DNA of 64,000 bases from Cereibacter azotoformans (GTDB lineage: Bacteria > Pseudomonadota > Alphaproteobacteria > Rhodobacterales > Rhodobacteraceae), in the NCBI GenBank assembly GCA_017599285.1, contig JAGFXX010000001.1:3033397-3097396 (forward strand). Direction: 5' to 3'. Shown piece after piece: positions 37,364 to 56,126 of this stretch. Below the pieces are notes generated by a model, which saw only the letters and a program-made list of their open reading frames with translations, ran no database searches and had not been told where the DNA came from. Position 1 is the first letter of the stretch. The number at the start of each line of letters is the position of its first letter. The position numbers were made by a program, and so were the translations under genes.

Positions 37364-37384
37364 CCGGGGGCTTCGCGCCCCCGG
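37364..37384 (+). terminator. Hairpin after parC within a REP-like sequence
   Basis: CCGGGGGC at 37364-37371 pairs with GCCCCCGG at 37377-37384 around a TTCGC loop, nine bases after the parC stop. The next bases, ACCCCCGCGGGATATTTTCG followed by CCAGAATGAAAG, match the kind of intergenic sequence that recurs in Rhodobacter genomes after hairpins. No T-run is adjacent. Confidence 0.5.
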
Positions 37385-37503
37385 ACCCCCGCGGGATATT
37401 TTCGCCAGAATGAAAGCCGGCCGGGGTCGCCTGCTGTGGGTGCCGGCGGTTGCGCGCGCCGGCGGGGCGGGCTAAGGCGGGGCGCCGTCTTCCGGAGGAG
37501 CCC

Positions 37504-38079
37504 ATGATCGCGCGCATTGCTGTCCTCTGTCTCGGGGCTCTTCTCGTCGCCGCTTGCCAGCGCAATGACCTTGCGGATCCTCCGGCCGATCTGGGGGATT
37601 TTGCCCTGGGTCTGAACATCGTGGTGGCAGATCACGCTCAGAAGGTGCCGATCTCGCGCGAGGCTTCGGTCGAGGAGTGGGAGGCGGTGATGAAGAAGGC
37701 GATCGACGACCGCTTCGGGCGCTACGAGGGGACGAAGCTCTACAATCTCGGGATCAGCGTGGACGGATATGCGCTGGCGCCGCCCGGGATCCCGGTGGTG
37801 GTGGCGCCGAAGTCCGTGGTGGCCATCACGGCCAACATCTGGGACGATGCGGCCGGACGGAAGCTGAACGAAACCGGCGAGAAGATGACGGTCTTCGAAA
37901 GCCTCACCGGCGGGTCGATCGTCGGCAGCGGCTACACGATGAGCAAGGACGAGCAGATGGAGGCGCTGGCCTACAATGCCGCCAAGCGGGTCGAGGGCTG
38001 GCTGCTCGGGCATCCCGAGTGGTTCGGCCTGCCGCCCCGGCCGCCGGAACCTCGTGCGGCGCGGGCGTCGGACAAGTGA
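37504..38079 (+). CDS. Predicted lipoprotein
   Basis: The 191-residue protein begins MIARIAVLCLGALLVAACQR, a lipoprotein signal with lipobox LVAAC and Cys18 as the acylated residue. The following residue is Gln, which argues for outer-membrane sorting. The mature part has no family that I can name. It reads FALGLNIVVADHAQKVPISR, VVAPKSVVAITANIWDDAAG and TGGSIVGSGYTMSKDEQMEA LAYNAAKRVEGWL, with a C-terminal helix. It may act in envelope assembly, but this is not shown. The ATG at 37504 lies behind GGAGGAG. It is 101 bases ahead of tuf. Confidence 0.7.
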   Translation: MIARIAVLCLGALLVAACQRNDLADPPADLGDFALGLNIVVADHAQKVPISREASVEEWEAVMKKAIDDRFGRYEGTKLYNLGISVDGYALAPPGIPVVVAPKSVVAITANIWDDAAGRKLNETGEKMTVFESLTGGSIVGSGYTMSKDEQMEALAYNAAKRVEGWLLGHPEWFGLPPRPPEPRAARASDK

Positions 38080-38180
38080 TACTTGATTTTCCCCTTGCCA
38101 GCCGATAACTCCGCCGCGGTGTAGAACAGGGCTGTCCGGCCGTTCCTGGGCCGCCCCCCAATCCGCGAGGCGCTCCGCCA

Positions 38181-39356
38181 ATGGCAAAGGCAAAGTTTGA
38201 ACGTAACAAACCGCACGTCAACATCGGCACGATCGGCCACGTTGACCACGGCAAGACGACGCTGACGGCCGCGATCACGAAGTATTTCGGCGAGTTCCGG
38301 GCCTATGACCAGATCGACGGCGCGCCGGAAGAGCGGGCCCGCGGCATCACGATCTCGACCGCGCACGTGGAATACGAGTCGGAGTCGCGTCACTATGCGC
38401 ACGTCGACTGCCCCGGCCACGCTGACTATGTGAAGAACATGATCACCGGCGCCGCGCAGATGGACGGCGCGATCCTCGTGGTGAACGCGGCCGACGGCCC
38501 GATGCCGCAGACGCGCGAGCACATCCTGCTCGGCCGTCAGGTGGGCATCCCCTACATGGTCGTCTACATGAACAAGGTCGACCAGGTGGACGATCCGGAA
38601 CTTCTCGAACTGGTCGAGATGGAGATCCGTGAACTTCTGTCGTCCTACGACTACCCCGGCGACGACATTCCGATCATCAAGGGCTCGGCTCTGGCCGCGA
38701 TGAACGGCACCGACAAGGAAATCGGCGAGGATTCGATCCGCGCGCTGATCGCGGCGGTGGACGAATACATCCCGACCCCGGCGCGCGCCGTGGACCAGCC
38801 GTTCCTGATGCCGGTCGAGGACGTGTTCTCGATCTCGGGCCGCGGCACCGTGGCCACCGGCCGGATCGAGCGTGGCGTGGTGAAGGTGGGTGAGGAACTC
38901 GAGATCGTCGGCATCCGCCCGTCGAAGAAGACGGTCTGCACCGGCGTCGAGATGTTCCGCAAGCTGCTCGACCAGGGCGAGGCGGGCGACAACGTGGGCC
39001 TTCTGCTGCGTGGCGTGGACCGCGACGGGATCGAGCGCGGCCAGGTGCTGTGCAAGCCCGGCTCGGTGAAGCCGCACACGAAGTTCGAGGCCGAGGCCTA
39101 CATCCTGACGAAAGAGGAAGGCGGCCGTCACACGCCGTTCTTCGCGAACTACCGTCCGCAGTTCTACTTCCGCACGACCGACGTGACGGGCACGGTGGAA
39201 CTGCCGGAAGGCACCGAGATGGTGATGCCGGGCGACAACCTGAAGTTCAACGTCGAACTGATCGCGCCGATCGCCATGGAAGAGAAGCTCCGCTTCGCCA
39301 TCCGTGAAGGCGGCCGCACCGTCGGCGCCGGCGTCGTCTCGAAAATCATCGCCTGA
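38181..39356 (+). CDS. tuf: Elongation factor Tu, first copy
   Basis: EF-Tu delivers aminoacyl-tRNA to the ribosome as a GTP complex. The 391 residues carry [20 protein letters not shown] (G1), [25 protein letters not shown] (G3), MNKVDQVDD (G4) and KGSALAAM (G5). Domains 2 and 3 include [17 protein letters not shown]. It encodes the same protein as the copy at 56127-57302, and the DNA differs only at a few silent positions. This copy stands alone, followed by a terminator and tRNA-Trp. A candidate promoter with TTGATT and TAACTC 17 bases apart lies about 75 bases upstream of the ATG, but the match is weak. Confidence 0.98.
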   Translation: MAKAKFERNKPHVNIGTIGHVDHGKTTLTAAITKYFGEFRAYDQIDGAPEERARGITISTAHVEYESESRHYAHVDCPGHADYVKNMITGAAQMDGAILVVNAADGPMPQTREHILLGRQVGIPYMVVYMNKVDQVDDPELLELVEMEIRELLSSYDYPGDDIPIIKGSALAAMNGTDKEIGEDSIRALIAAVDEYIPTPARAVDQPFLMPVEDVFSISGRGTVATGRIERGVVKVGEELEIVGIRPSKKTVCTGVEMFRKLLDQGEAGDNVGLLLRGVDRDGIERGQVLCKPGSVKPHTKFEAEAYILTKEEGGRHTPFFANYRPQFYFRTTDVTGTVELPEGTEMVMPGDNLKFNVELIAPIAMEEKLRFAIREGGRTVGAGVVSKIIA

Positions 39357-39378
39357 TCCGGCGTCGGATCGGCAGCGG

Positions 39379-39410
39379 GGGGCGCGCGGGGGATCCTGCG
39401 CGCCCCTTTT
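39379..39410 (+). terminator. Intrinsic terminator of the first tuf gene
   Basis: GGGGCGCGC at 39379-39387 pairs with GCGCGCCCC at 39398-39406 and is followed directly by TTTT. It begins 22 bases after the tuf stop. Confidence 0.85.
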
Positions 39411-39487
39411 CCATGGCTGGTGCCGTGGGCCCTTGGGCGGAGGCGTGCGCTGGTGCCGCACCCGATGCGGGACACGCAATTTTGTCC

Positions 39488-39516
39488 TTGCGGTCGGGCG
39501 CTGCCTGCCGTATCTC
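39488..39516 (+). promoter_or_regulatory. Promoter of tRNA-Trp-secE
   Basis: TTGCGG at 39488-39493 and TATCTC at 39511-39516 are 17 bases apart. The tRNA 5' end lies 11 bases after the -10 element. Confidence 0.6.
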
Positions 39517-39527
39517 GCGGCTGGCCT

Positions 39528-39603
39528 AGGGGTATAGCTCAGTTGGTAGAGCATCGGTCTCCAAAACCGAGGGTCGGGGGTTCGAGTCCCTCTGCCCCTG
39601 CCA
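39528..39603 (+). tRNA. tRNA-Trp(CCA)
   Basis: The acceptor stem AGGGGTA pairs with TGCCCCT, followed by discriminator G and the encoded CCA. The D arm is GCTC...GAGC, the anticodon stem TCGGT/ACCGA holds loop CTCCAAA with anticodon CCA, and the T arm reads GGGGGTTCGAGTCCCTC. The tRNA-Trp-secE-nusG order is widespread in proteobacteria. Confidence 0.96.
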
Positions 39604-39696
39604 GGCCCTTCCCGAAACAGCCGTTCTCCCGGCGGGAGCCTTGAAGTTCCACGCCCGAGGGCGTATGTGCCGCACGACGCTTCTTGAGGACTGACG

Positions 39697-39891
39697 ATGG
39701 CCAAGGCGAATCCCTTCACGTTCATCTCGCAGGTGCGCAGCGAAGTCGGCAAGGTCGTCTGGCCGGGCCGGCGTGAGGTGCTGCTGACCACCGTCATGGT
39801 CTTCGTGATGGCCGCGCTCACGGCGACCTTCTTTTCGCTCGTGGATTTCGTGATCCGGCAGGGTCTCAGCCTGCTGCTCAACAGCTTCTGA
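39697..39891 (+). CDS. secE: Preprotein translocase subunit SecE
   Basis: SecE stabilises SecY in the protein-conducting channel of the inner membrane. This short form has 64 residues: MAKANPFTFISQVRSEVGKV followed by VWPGRREVLLTTVMVFVMAA, then LTATFFSLVDFVIRQGLSLL. The W-P-x-R-x-E motif and a single membrane helix are the conserved minimum. It lies between tRNA-Trp and nusG; a terminator-like hairpin follows. Confidence 0.95.
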   Translation: MAKANPFTFISQVRSEVGKVVWPGRREVLLTTVMVFVMAALTATFFSLVDFVIRQGLSLLLNSF

Positions 39892-39951
39892 CATTTTCGC
39901 TTGAACGCGAGGGGGGCTGCCTGTAAGCGGGCGGTCACAGGGAAGAGGCCG

Positions 39952-39984
39952 GCGCGCAGCGATTCGGGTTGCGCGCTGTTTTTT
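39952..39984 (+). terminator. Terminator or attenuator between secE and nusG
   Basis: GCGCGCA at 39952-39958 pairs with TGCGCGC at 39970-39976 around an 11-base loop. A run of six T lies at 39979-39984. It is followed 68 bases later by nusG, normally co-transcribed with secE. Confidence 0.65.
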
Positions 39985-40052
39985 GTTCTGGGGCGGATCA
40001 AGGTCCGCCGGAGGAGCGGGGAATGCCCCGCGCGAAGAGGTAAGGCTGAGGC

Positions 40053-40589
40053 ATGGCGAAGCGTTGGTATTCGGTGAGCGTTCTCTCGAACTTCGAGAAG
40101 AAGGTCGCCGAGCAGATCCGGACCGCCGTGGCGGATGCCGGGCTCGAGGAAGAGATCGACGAGGTGCTGGTCCCCACTGAAGAGGTGATCGAGGTCCGGC
40201 GCGGCAAGAAGGTCACGTCCGAGCGCCGCTTCATGCCGGGTTATGTGCTCGTCCACATGGAAATGTCGAACCGCGGCTATCACCTGATCTCCTCGATCAA
40301 CCGGGTCACGGGGTTCCTCGGGCCGCAGGGCAAGCCGATGCCGATGCGCGACTCGGAAGTGAACACGATCCTGAACCGCGTCGAGGAAGGTGAGGCGCAG
40401 CCGCGCAGCCTGATCCGCTACGACATCGGCGAGACGGTGAAGGTGACGGACGGCCCGTTCGAGGGCTTCTCGGGCATGGTCGAGGATGTGGATGAAGAGC
40501 ATTCGCGCCTCAAGGTGACCGTCTCGATCTTCGGCCGGGCGACCCCGGTCGAGCTGGAATTCACGCAGGTCGCCAAGGGTGGCATCTGA
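40053..40589 (+). CDS. nusG: Transcription termination/antitermination protein NusG
   Basis: NusG binds RNA polymerase and links it to Rho or to the ribosome. The 178 residues have the NGN domain MAKRWYSVSVLSNFEKKVAE, RRFMPGYVLVHMEMSNRGYH and VTGFLGPQGKPMPM, then the C-terminal KOW domain GETVKVTDGPFEGFSGMVED and VSIFGRATPVELEFTQV. Length and layout are standard. rplK follows after 92 bases. Confidence 0.97.
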   Translation: MAKRWYSVSVLSNFEKKVAEQIRTAVADAGLEEEIDEVLVPTEEVIEVRRGKKVTSERRFMPGYVLVHMEMSNRGYHLISSINRVTGFLGPQGKPMPMRDSEVNTILNRVEEGEAQPRSLIRYDIGETVKVTDGPFEGFSGMVEDVDEEHSRLKVTVSIFGRATPVELEFTQVAKGGI

Positions 40590-40681
40590 CGTGCATCGCG
40601 TGGGAGGCGAGCGCGCCCGCGGGGCGTGACGGACCGGACCACTAAACTCGCCCCTCGGGGCAGTGACAGAGGAGAGGCCAC

Positions 40682-41134
40682 ATGGCCAAGAAGATTATCG
40701 GCAGCCTCAAGCTGCAAGTGAAGGCGGGGCAAGCCAACCCGTCCCCGCCGGTCGGTCCCGCGCTGGGTCAGCGCGGCCTGAACATCATGGCCTTCGTGAA
40801 GGAGTTCAACGCGAAGACCGCCGATCTCGAGCCGGGCACGCCGACGCCGGTCATCATCACCTACTACCAGGACAAGTCGTTCAGCCTCGAGCTGAAGACG
40901 CCGCCGGCGTCGTTCCTGCTGAAGAAGGCCGCGGGCCTGGCTCCGGTGGGCAAGCGGAACCGTCCGAAGGGCTCGGCCAAGCCGGGCCGCGAAGTCGCGG
41001 GCACGGTGACCGTGGCGCAGATCCGCAAGATCGCCGAGGCGAAAATGAAGGATCTGAACGCCAACGACGTCGAGGCGGCGATGCAGATCATCCTTGGCTC
41101 GGCCAAGTCCTGCGGCATCGAGGTCAAGGGGTAA
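40682..41134 (+). CDS. rplK: 50S ribosomal protein L11
   Basis: L11 binds 23S rRNA at the GTPase-associated centre and is needed for stringent activation of Rel proteins. The 150 residues include [35 protein letters not shown] and [15 protein letters not shown], with a C-terminal RNA-binding domain ending [14 protein letters not shown]. The ATG follows GGAGAGGCC. rplA starts three bases after its stop. Confidence 0.98.
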   Translation: MAKKIIGSLKLQVKAGQANPSPPVGPALGQRGLNIMAFVKEFNAKTADLEPGTPTPVIITYYQDKSFSLELKTPPASFLLKKAAGLAPVGKRNRPKGSAKPGREVAGTVTVAQIRKIAEAKMKDLNANDVEAAMQIILGSAKSCGIEVKG

Positions 41135-41137
41135 GTC

Positions 41138-41836
41138 ATGGCCAAGGTTGGAAAACGGACGCGCGCGGCGCGGGAGGCCTTCGTTGGCAAGGACATGGTC
41201 TCGGTCGAGGATGCGGTGGCTCTGATCAAGGGCGCGGCCTCGGCGAAGTTCGACGAGACGCTGGAAGTGGCGATGAACCTGGGCGTTGACCCGCGTCACG
41301 CCGACCAGATGGTGCGTGGCGTCGTCACCCTGCCGAACGGCACGGGCAAGACGGTGCGCGTGGCGGTCTTTGCCCGTGGCGCCAAGGCGGACGAGGCGAA
41401 AGCCGCCGGTGCCGACATCGTTGGCGCCGAAGACCTGATGGAGACCATCCAGTCCGGCAAGATCGAGTTCGACCGCTGCATCGCGACCCCGGACATGATG
41501 CCGCTCGTCGGCCGTCTGGGCAAGATCCTCGGGCCGCGCAACCTGATGCCGAACCCCAAGGTCGGCACCGTGACGATGGACGTGGCCGGCGCCGTTGGCA
41601 ATGCCAAGGGCGGCGAGGTCCAGTTCAAGGTCGAGAAGGCGGGCGTCATCCATGCCGGCGTCGGCAAGATCTCGTTCGACGCTGAAAAGCTGGCGCAGAA
41701 CGTGCGCGCCTTCGTCGATGCCGTGAACCGCGCCAAGCCCGCCGGGGCAAAGGGCACCTACCTCAAGAAGGTGTCGCTGTCGTCGACCATGGGCCCGGGC
41801 GTCTCGGTCGATCTGGCCTCGGCCACCAGCCACTGA
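41138..41836 (+). CDS. rplA: 50S ribosomal protein L1
   Basis: L1 forms the mobile stalk at the E site and represses the L11 operon by binding its mRNA. The 232 residues contain [20 protein letters not shown] and [14 protein letters not shown] [20 protein letters not shown], the RNA-binding segment [20 protein letters not shown], and [20 protein letters not shown] at the end. It is coupled to rplK. Confidence 0.98.
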   Translation: MAKVGKRTRAAREAFVGKDMVSVEDAVALIKGAASAKFDETLEVAMNLGVDPRHADQMVRGVVTLPNGTGKTVRVAVFARGAKADEAKAAGADIVGAEDLMETIQSGKIEFDRCIATPDMMPLVGRLGKILGPRNLMPNPKVGTVTMDVAGAVGNAKGGEVQFKVEKAGVIHAGVGKISFDAEKLAQNVRAFVDAVNRAKPAGAKGTYLKKVSLSSTMGPGVSVDLASATSH

Positions 41837-41852
41837 GGCTGGACGTGCGAAT

Positions 41853-41897
41853 TTCCGCGCGGCGACGCGCGGAATGACGGGGCGGAGACGCCCCGTC
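41853..41897 (+). promoter_or_regulatory. Twin GNRA hairpins in the rplJ leader
   Basis: TTCCGCGCG pairs with CGCGCGGAA around the tetraloop GCGA (41853-41874). One base later GACGGGGCG pairs with CGCCCCGTC around GAGA (41876-41897). Both stems have 9 bp and both loops are GNRA. They start 17 bases after rplA and lie in the 236-base leader of rplJ. A role in L10 autoregulation or transcript processing is likely but unproven. Confidence 0.6.
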
Positions 41898-42072
41898 CTG
41901 TCCGAGACGGCGGGTGGGGGAAACCTCTTAATATCCTGCCTGAGATGGGGAACGAGACGGATTTTCGCGGGAGACCGCCGGATCTTGGCTCGCGACCGCA
42001 TCGCGGACCCGAACGCCCCGCTTGCGGGGCAGAAGTGAGCCGGGGGGAAACCCCCAAACTTGGAGTGAAACT

Positions 42073-42588
42073 GTGGATAGAGCCCAGAAAGAGAAAGTGG
42101 TCGAGGAACTCGCCCAGATCTTCGAAAGCTCTGGCGTGGTCGTGGTTGCACACTACGCAGGCGTCACGGTTGCTCAGATGCAGGAGCTGCGCGCGCAGAT
42201 GCGCGACGTCGGCGGCTCCGTACGCGTTGCCAAGAACAGGCTCGCCAAGATCGCCCTCGCCGGGAAGCCCTCTGAAAAGATGGGCGACCTGCTGACGGGC
42301 ATGACCGTGATGGCCTATTCCGAGGACCCCGTCGCTGCGGCGAAGGTTGCGGAAGCCTATGCCAAGAAGAACGACAAGTTCGTGATCCTTGGCGGGGCAA
42401 TGGGCGACACGATCCTGGACCCGGCCGGTGTCAAGACCGTCGCCGCCATGCCGTCGCGCGAAGAGCTCATCGCTCAGATCGTGTCGTGCATCGGTGCGCC
42501 CGCGTCGAGCATCGCCGGTGCCATTGGCGCACCTGCTTCGAACATCGCCGGCATCCTCTCCACCCTGGAGGAGCGGGAAGCCGCTTGA
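42073..42588 (+). CDS. rplJ: 50S ribosomal protein L10
   Basis: L10 is the base of the L7/L12 stalk and represses its own operon by binding the leader. The 171-residue protein begins [20 protein letters not shown] (GTG at 42073, behind GGAG), and continues [35 protein letters not shown] and a C-terminal helical region ending [15 protein letters not shown] that carries the L7/L12 dimers. An in-frame ATG at 42022 adds no family sequence. Confidence 0.96.
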   Translation: MDRAQKEKVVEELAQIFESSGVVVVAHYAGVTVAQMQELRAQMRDVGGSVRVAKNRLAKIALAGKPSEKMGDLLTGMTVMAYSEDPVAAAKVAEAYAKKNDKFVILGGAMGDTILDPAGVKTVAAMPSREELIAQIVSCIGAPASSIAGAIGAPASNIAGILSTLEEREAA

Positions 42589-42657
42589 GCAATCTCGTCG
42601 ACCTGCGTGGGTTGTTGCCCACCATGTTGGACCCCATCTAACTGAACGGAACAGAAA

Positions 42658-43032
42658 ATGGCTGATCTGAACAAACTCGCCGAAGACATCGTCGGTCTGA
42701 CCCTGCTCGAAGCCCAAGAGCTGAAGACGATCCTCAAGGACAAGTACGGCATCGAGCCGGCCGCCGGCGGCGCCGTCATGGTTGCCGGCCCGGCCGCTGC
42801 CGCGGCTCCGGCCGAGGAAGAAAAGACCGAGTTCGACGTCGTCCTGACCGACGCCGGCGCCAACAAGATCAACGTGATCAAGGAAGTGCGCGCGATCACC
42901 GGTCTCGGCCTGAAAGAAGCCAAGGACCTGGTGGAAGCCGGTGGCAAGGTGAAAGAGGCCGCTTCGAAGGCCGACGCCGAAGCCATGAAGAAGAAGCTCG
43001 AAGAAGCTGGCGCGAAAGTCGAGCTGAAGTAA
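42658..43032 (+). CDS. rplL: 50S ribosomal protein L7/L12
   Basis: L7/L12 recruits translational GTPases. The 124 residues show the N-terminal dimer domain [20 protein letters not shown], the Ala-rich hinge ([15 protein letters not shown]) and the globular C domain [40 protein letters not shown]. It lies 69 bases after rplJ and ahead of a hairpin-rich gap to rpoB. Confidence 0.98.
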   Translation: MADLNKLAEDIVGLTLLEAQELKTILKDKYGIEPAAGGAVMVAGPAAAAAPAEEEKTEFDVVLTDAGANKINVIKEVRAITGLGLKEAKDLVEAGGKVKEAASKADAEAMKKKLEEAGAKVELK

Positions 43033-43038
43033 TCGGAC

Positions 43039-43141
43039 GGATGCCCAAGGCATCCTGCGGTTGAAATCGGGCTGGGTCCGGCGGATAGTCGGGCCCAGCC
43101 GAACCTGTCTCGGAAGGGGCTTCCAGCCCGAAGCCCCTTCC
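43039..43141 (+). promoter_or_regulatory. Three hairpins in the rplL-rpoB gap
   Basis: The hairpins are: GGATGCC/GGCATCC at 43039-43055 with a CAA loop; GGCTGGGTCC/GGGCCCAGCC at 43070-43100 with one wobble pair; and GGAAGGGGCTTC/GAAGCCCCTTCC at 43112-43141, a perfect 12-bp stem around a six-base loop. There is no T-run. The equivalent E. coli gap holds an attenuator and an RNase III site, and a similar role is plausible here. Confidence 0.6.
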
Positions 43142-43277
43142 AAGGCGTGGTTCGAGGTTCGGGAGCCCTCCGGTGGGACGGCGGGCGTGAATGGAACCTC
43201 ACCCCCTTCTTCGCAAGCGGCGCATGCCCGTGGCCCGACGGTCCATGCGCCCGCGAAAACGAAAGGTGACTTCGAGC

Positions 43278-51740
<8,463 letters not shown>

Positions 51741-51765
51741 TCCCGGCGCCCTACGCCTGAGATGA

Positions 51766-51794
51766 AGCCCGCGCCGTCTGGCGCGGGCTTTTTC
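51766..51794 (+). terminator. Intrinsic terminator after rpoC
   Basis: AGCCCGCGCC at 51766-51775 pairs perfectly with GGCGCGGGCT at 51780-51789 around GTCT, followed by TTTTC. It lies 26 bases after the rpoC stop and ends the rpoBC transcript. Confidence 0.9.
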
Positions 51795-51915
51795 ATTGGC
51801 AGGACCGGGCCCTCTCCCGGGAGTTGCCCGGTCGGCACCGCGCCCCGAATTTCCGCAGGCCGGCTTCCCCCGGCCAGGGTCGCGGGCTACTGTCCCTCGT
51901 GGGACGGAGGTCGCG

Positions 51916-52842
51916 TTGCAACTCTCGGAAAATCTGCGTGGCGCCTTGGCCATGTCGGTCGCCATGGCCGCCTTCACCGTCAATGACGCGCTGATGAAGG
52001 CCGTCACCCAGACCATGCCGCTCTTTCAGGCCATCGCCCTGCGAGGGCTGGTGACCCTGCCGATGCTGCTGGCCTGCGGATGGGCCTCGGGCGGGCTGCG
52101 CTGGCGCATCCCCCGGCCCGACAGATTTCTGCTTGCCCTTCGGGCGGGCGCGGATGTGCTGGCAACGGTCATGTACCTCACGGCCCTGATGATGCTGCCG
52201 CTCGCGAACCTCGTCGCGATCCTCCAGTCGGTTCCGCTGGCGGTCACGCTTGCGGCGGCCCTGTGGCTGAAGGAGCCCCTGGGCTGGCGGCGGCTCACCG
52301 CGATCCTGATCGGCTTCGGGGGCGTGCTCCTCATCGTGCGTCCGGGTGCCGAGGGCTTCAACCTGTGGTCGCTCCTCGGTCTGGCCTCGGTCGGCTGCGT
52401 CGTGGCGCGCGATCTGTCAACCCGCAGGCTCGGGGGGAGGCTTCCGGCCACCACCGTCGCCTTCTGGACGTCGGCGGCCGTGACCGCCATGGGGCTCGTG
52501 GGCTTGACCCGGTCCGGGGTTGCCCCGGTCGCGATGGCCGAGATGATGCAGATCCTGGGCGCCGCAGTCGCGCTGATCGTGGGCTATCTCGCGATCGTTC
52601 TTGCCATGAGGGGAGGGGACATTGGCGTGGTCTCTCCCTTCCGCTATACGGCGCTGGTCTGGGCGATCGGCCTCGGCTGGCTGCTCTTTGGAAACCTGCC
52701 GGACGGGCTCACGCTGGCCGGCTCGGCGATCGTGACCGCCACCGGGATCTTCACGCTCTGGCGCGAGTCGCGGCTTCGCCGGCGCCTGCGGGAAGCATCT
52801 GTTGACATCACTCGCGACTCCCCCTATACGCCGCCTACCTGA
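51916..52842 (+). CDS. DMT-family transporter with EamA domains
   Basis: This 308-residue membrane protein has ten hydrophobic segments in two homologous halves. The first EamA repeat includes AMAAFTVNDALMKAVTQTMP and LFQAIALRGLVTLPML; the second begins near LLGLASVGCVVARDLSTRRL. IGFGGVLLIVRPGAEGF is the family motif at the end of the first repeat. The substrate is unknown. I take the TTG at 51916 as the start because GGAGG lies at the right distance and the membrane part begins at once; the frame is open further upstream without homology. It lies between rpoC and rpsL, and the str promoter overlaps its 3' end. Confidence 0.85.
   Translation: MQLSENLRGALAMSVAMAAFTVNDALMKAVTQTMPLFQAIALRGLVTLPMLLACGWASGGLRWRIPRPDRFLLALRAGADVLATVMYLTALMMLPLANLVAILQSVPLAVTLAAALWLKEPLGWRRLTAILIGFGGVLLIVRPGAEGFNLWSLLGLASVGCVVARDLSTRRLGGRLPATTVAFWTSAAVTAMGLVGLTRSGVAPVAMAEMMQILGAAVALIVGYLAIVLAMRGGDIGVVSPFRYTALVWAIGLGWLLFGNLPDGLTLAGSAIVTATGIFTLWRESRLRRRLREASVDITRDSPYTPPT
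52802..52830 (+). promoter_or_regulatory. Promoter of the str operon
   Basis: A consensus TTGACA at 52802-52807 is separated by exactly 17 bases from TATACG at 52825-52830. It lies in the last codons of the DMT transporter gene and would give rpsL a leader of about 215 bases. It is the strongest sigma70-type match in the window. Confidence 0.75.
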
Positions 52843-53054
52843 GCTGCGGGCTCCTCGGCCTGCGGCCAGCCTCAGTTAACTGTAGTGGTCATGATCCGGG
52901 CCAAAAACCCCGATCCTCTGGAATTCCACCGCGTCGTCCCCGCCAAAGGGACGTCCGCGGTTTTGGTGTTTGTGCAAGCAGGCACCACGAACGGCGCCCC
53001 CCGACCGGATCCGGGCAGGCGTGAATGAAACGGGTTGCAACACGGGGAACGTGA

Positions 53055-53426
53055 ATGCCAACGATCCAACAGCTCATCCGCAAGCCGCGGGAGCCGAAAC
53101 GAGTACGCTCCAAGTCGCAGCACCTGGAGTCCTGCCCGCAGAAGCGTGGCGTCTGCACGCGCGTCTACACCACGACGCCGAAGAAGCCGAACTCCGCTAT
53201 GCGTAAGGTCGCCAAGGTCCGCCTGACCAACGGCTTCGAGGTGATCTCCTACATCCCCGGCGAAAAGCACAACCTGCAAGAGCACTCCGTCGTGCTCATC
53301 CGCGGTGGCCGCGTGAAGGACCTTCCCGGCGTGCGTTACCACATCCTGCGCGGTGTCCTCGATACCCAGGGTGTCAAAGATCGTCGTCAACGCCGTTCGA
53401 AATACGGCGCGAAGCGTCCGAAATAA
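53055..53426 (+). CDS. rpsL: 30S ribosomal protein S12
   Basis: S12 helps decode the A site. The 123 residues include [40 protein letters not shown] and [20 protein letters not shown]. Lys43 and Lys88, the positions that mutate in streptomycin resistance, are both Lys, so the allele looks sensitive. It starts the str operon. Confidence 0.98.
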   Translation: MPTIQQLIRKPREPKRVRSKSQHLESCPQKRGVCTRVYTTTPKKPNSAMRKVAKVRLTNGFEVISYIPGEKHNLQEHSVVLIRGGRVKDLPGVRYHILRGVLDTQGVKDRRQRRSKYGAKRPK

Positions 53427-53438
53427 GGAGATCCGGGT

Positions 53439-53909
53439 ATGTCCCGTCGTCACGCAGCCGAGAAGCGCGAAATCCTGCCCGACGCCAAGTTCGGCGATAC
53501 GGTGCTGACCAAGTTCATGAACAACCTGATGATCGACGGCAAGAAGTCGGTCGCGGAATCCATCGTCTACAACGCGCTCGACCGGGTTCAGACCCGTCTG
53601 AAGCGCGAGCCGCTGGAAGCCTTCCACGAGGCGCTCGACAACGTGAAGCCCTCGGTCGAAGTGCGCTCGCGCCGCGTCGGCGGTGCCACCTACCAGGTGC
53701 CGGTCGAAGTCCGCACCGAGCGTCGTGAGGCGCTGGCGATCCGCTGGCTGATCACCGCCGCGCGCAAGCGCAACGAGAACACCATGGAAGAGCGCCTTGC
53801 CGCCGAGCTGGCCGATGCCTGCAACAACCGCGGCACCGCGGTGAAGAAGCGGGAAGACACTCACAAGATGGCCGACGCGAACAAGGCGTTCAGCCATTAC
53901 CGCTGGTAA
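53439..53909 (+). CDS. rpsG: 30S ribosomal protein S7
   Basis: S7 nucleates assembly of the 30S head and often represses the str operon. The 156 residues run from [20 protein letters not shown] through [20 protein letters not shown] and [20 protein letters not shown] to [15 protein letters not shown]. It follows rpsL by 12 bases behind AAGGAG. Confidence 0.98.
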   Translation: MSRRHAAEKREILPDAKFGDTVLTKFMNNLMIDGKKSVAESIVYNALDRVQTRLKREPLEAFHEALDNVKPSVEVRSRRVGGATYQVPVEVRTERREALAIRWLITAARKRNENTMEERLAAELADACNNRGTAVKKREDTHKMADANKAFSHYRW

Positions 53910-53934
53910 CCTTTCAGCCTGAGGACCACCCCAG

Positions 53935-56052
<2,118 letters not shown>

Positions 56053-56126
56053 GCGCGGTGGGCGTTCAGCCCACCCTACCCACCCCGTAGGGTGCACCCC
56101 ACCCGCGAAAGTCTCAGGAGGCCATC

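Noticed and set aside
38086..38130. Strong promoter for the first tuf gene
   Set aside because: The best -35/-10 pairs (TTGATT with TAACTC) match poorly, so I mention it in the tuf entry only.
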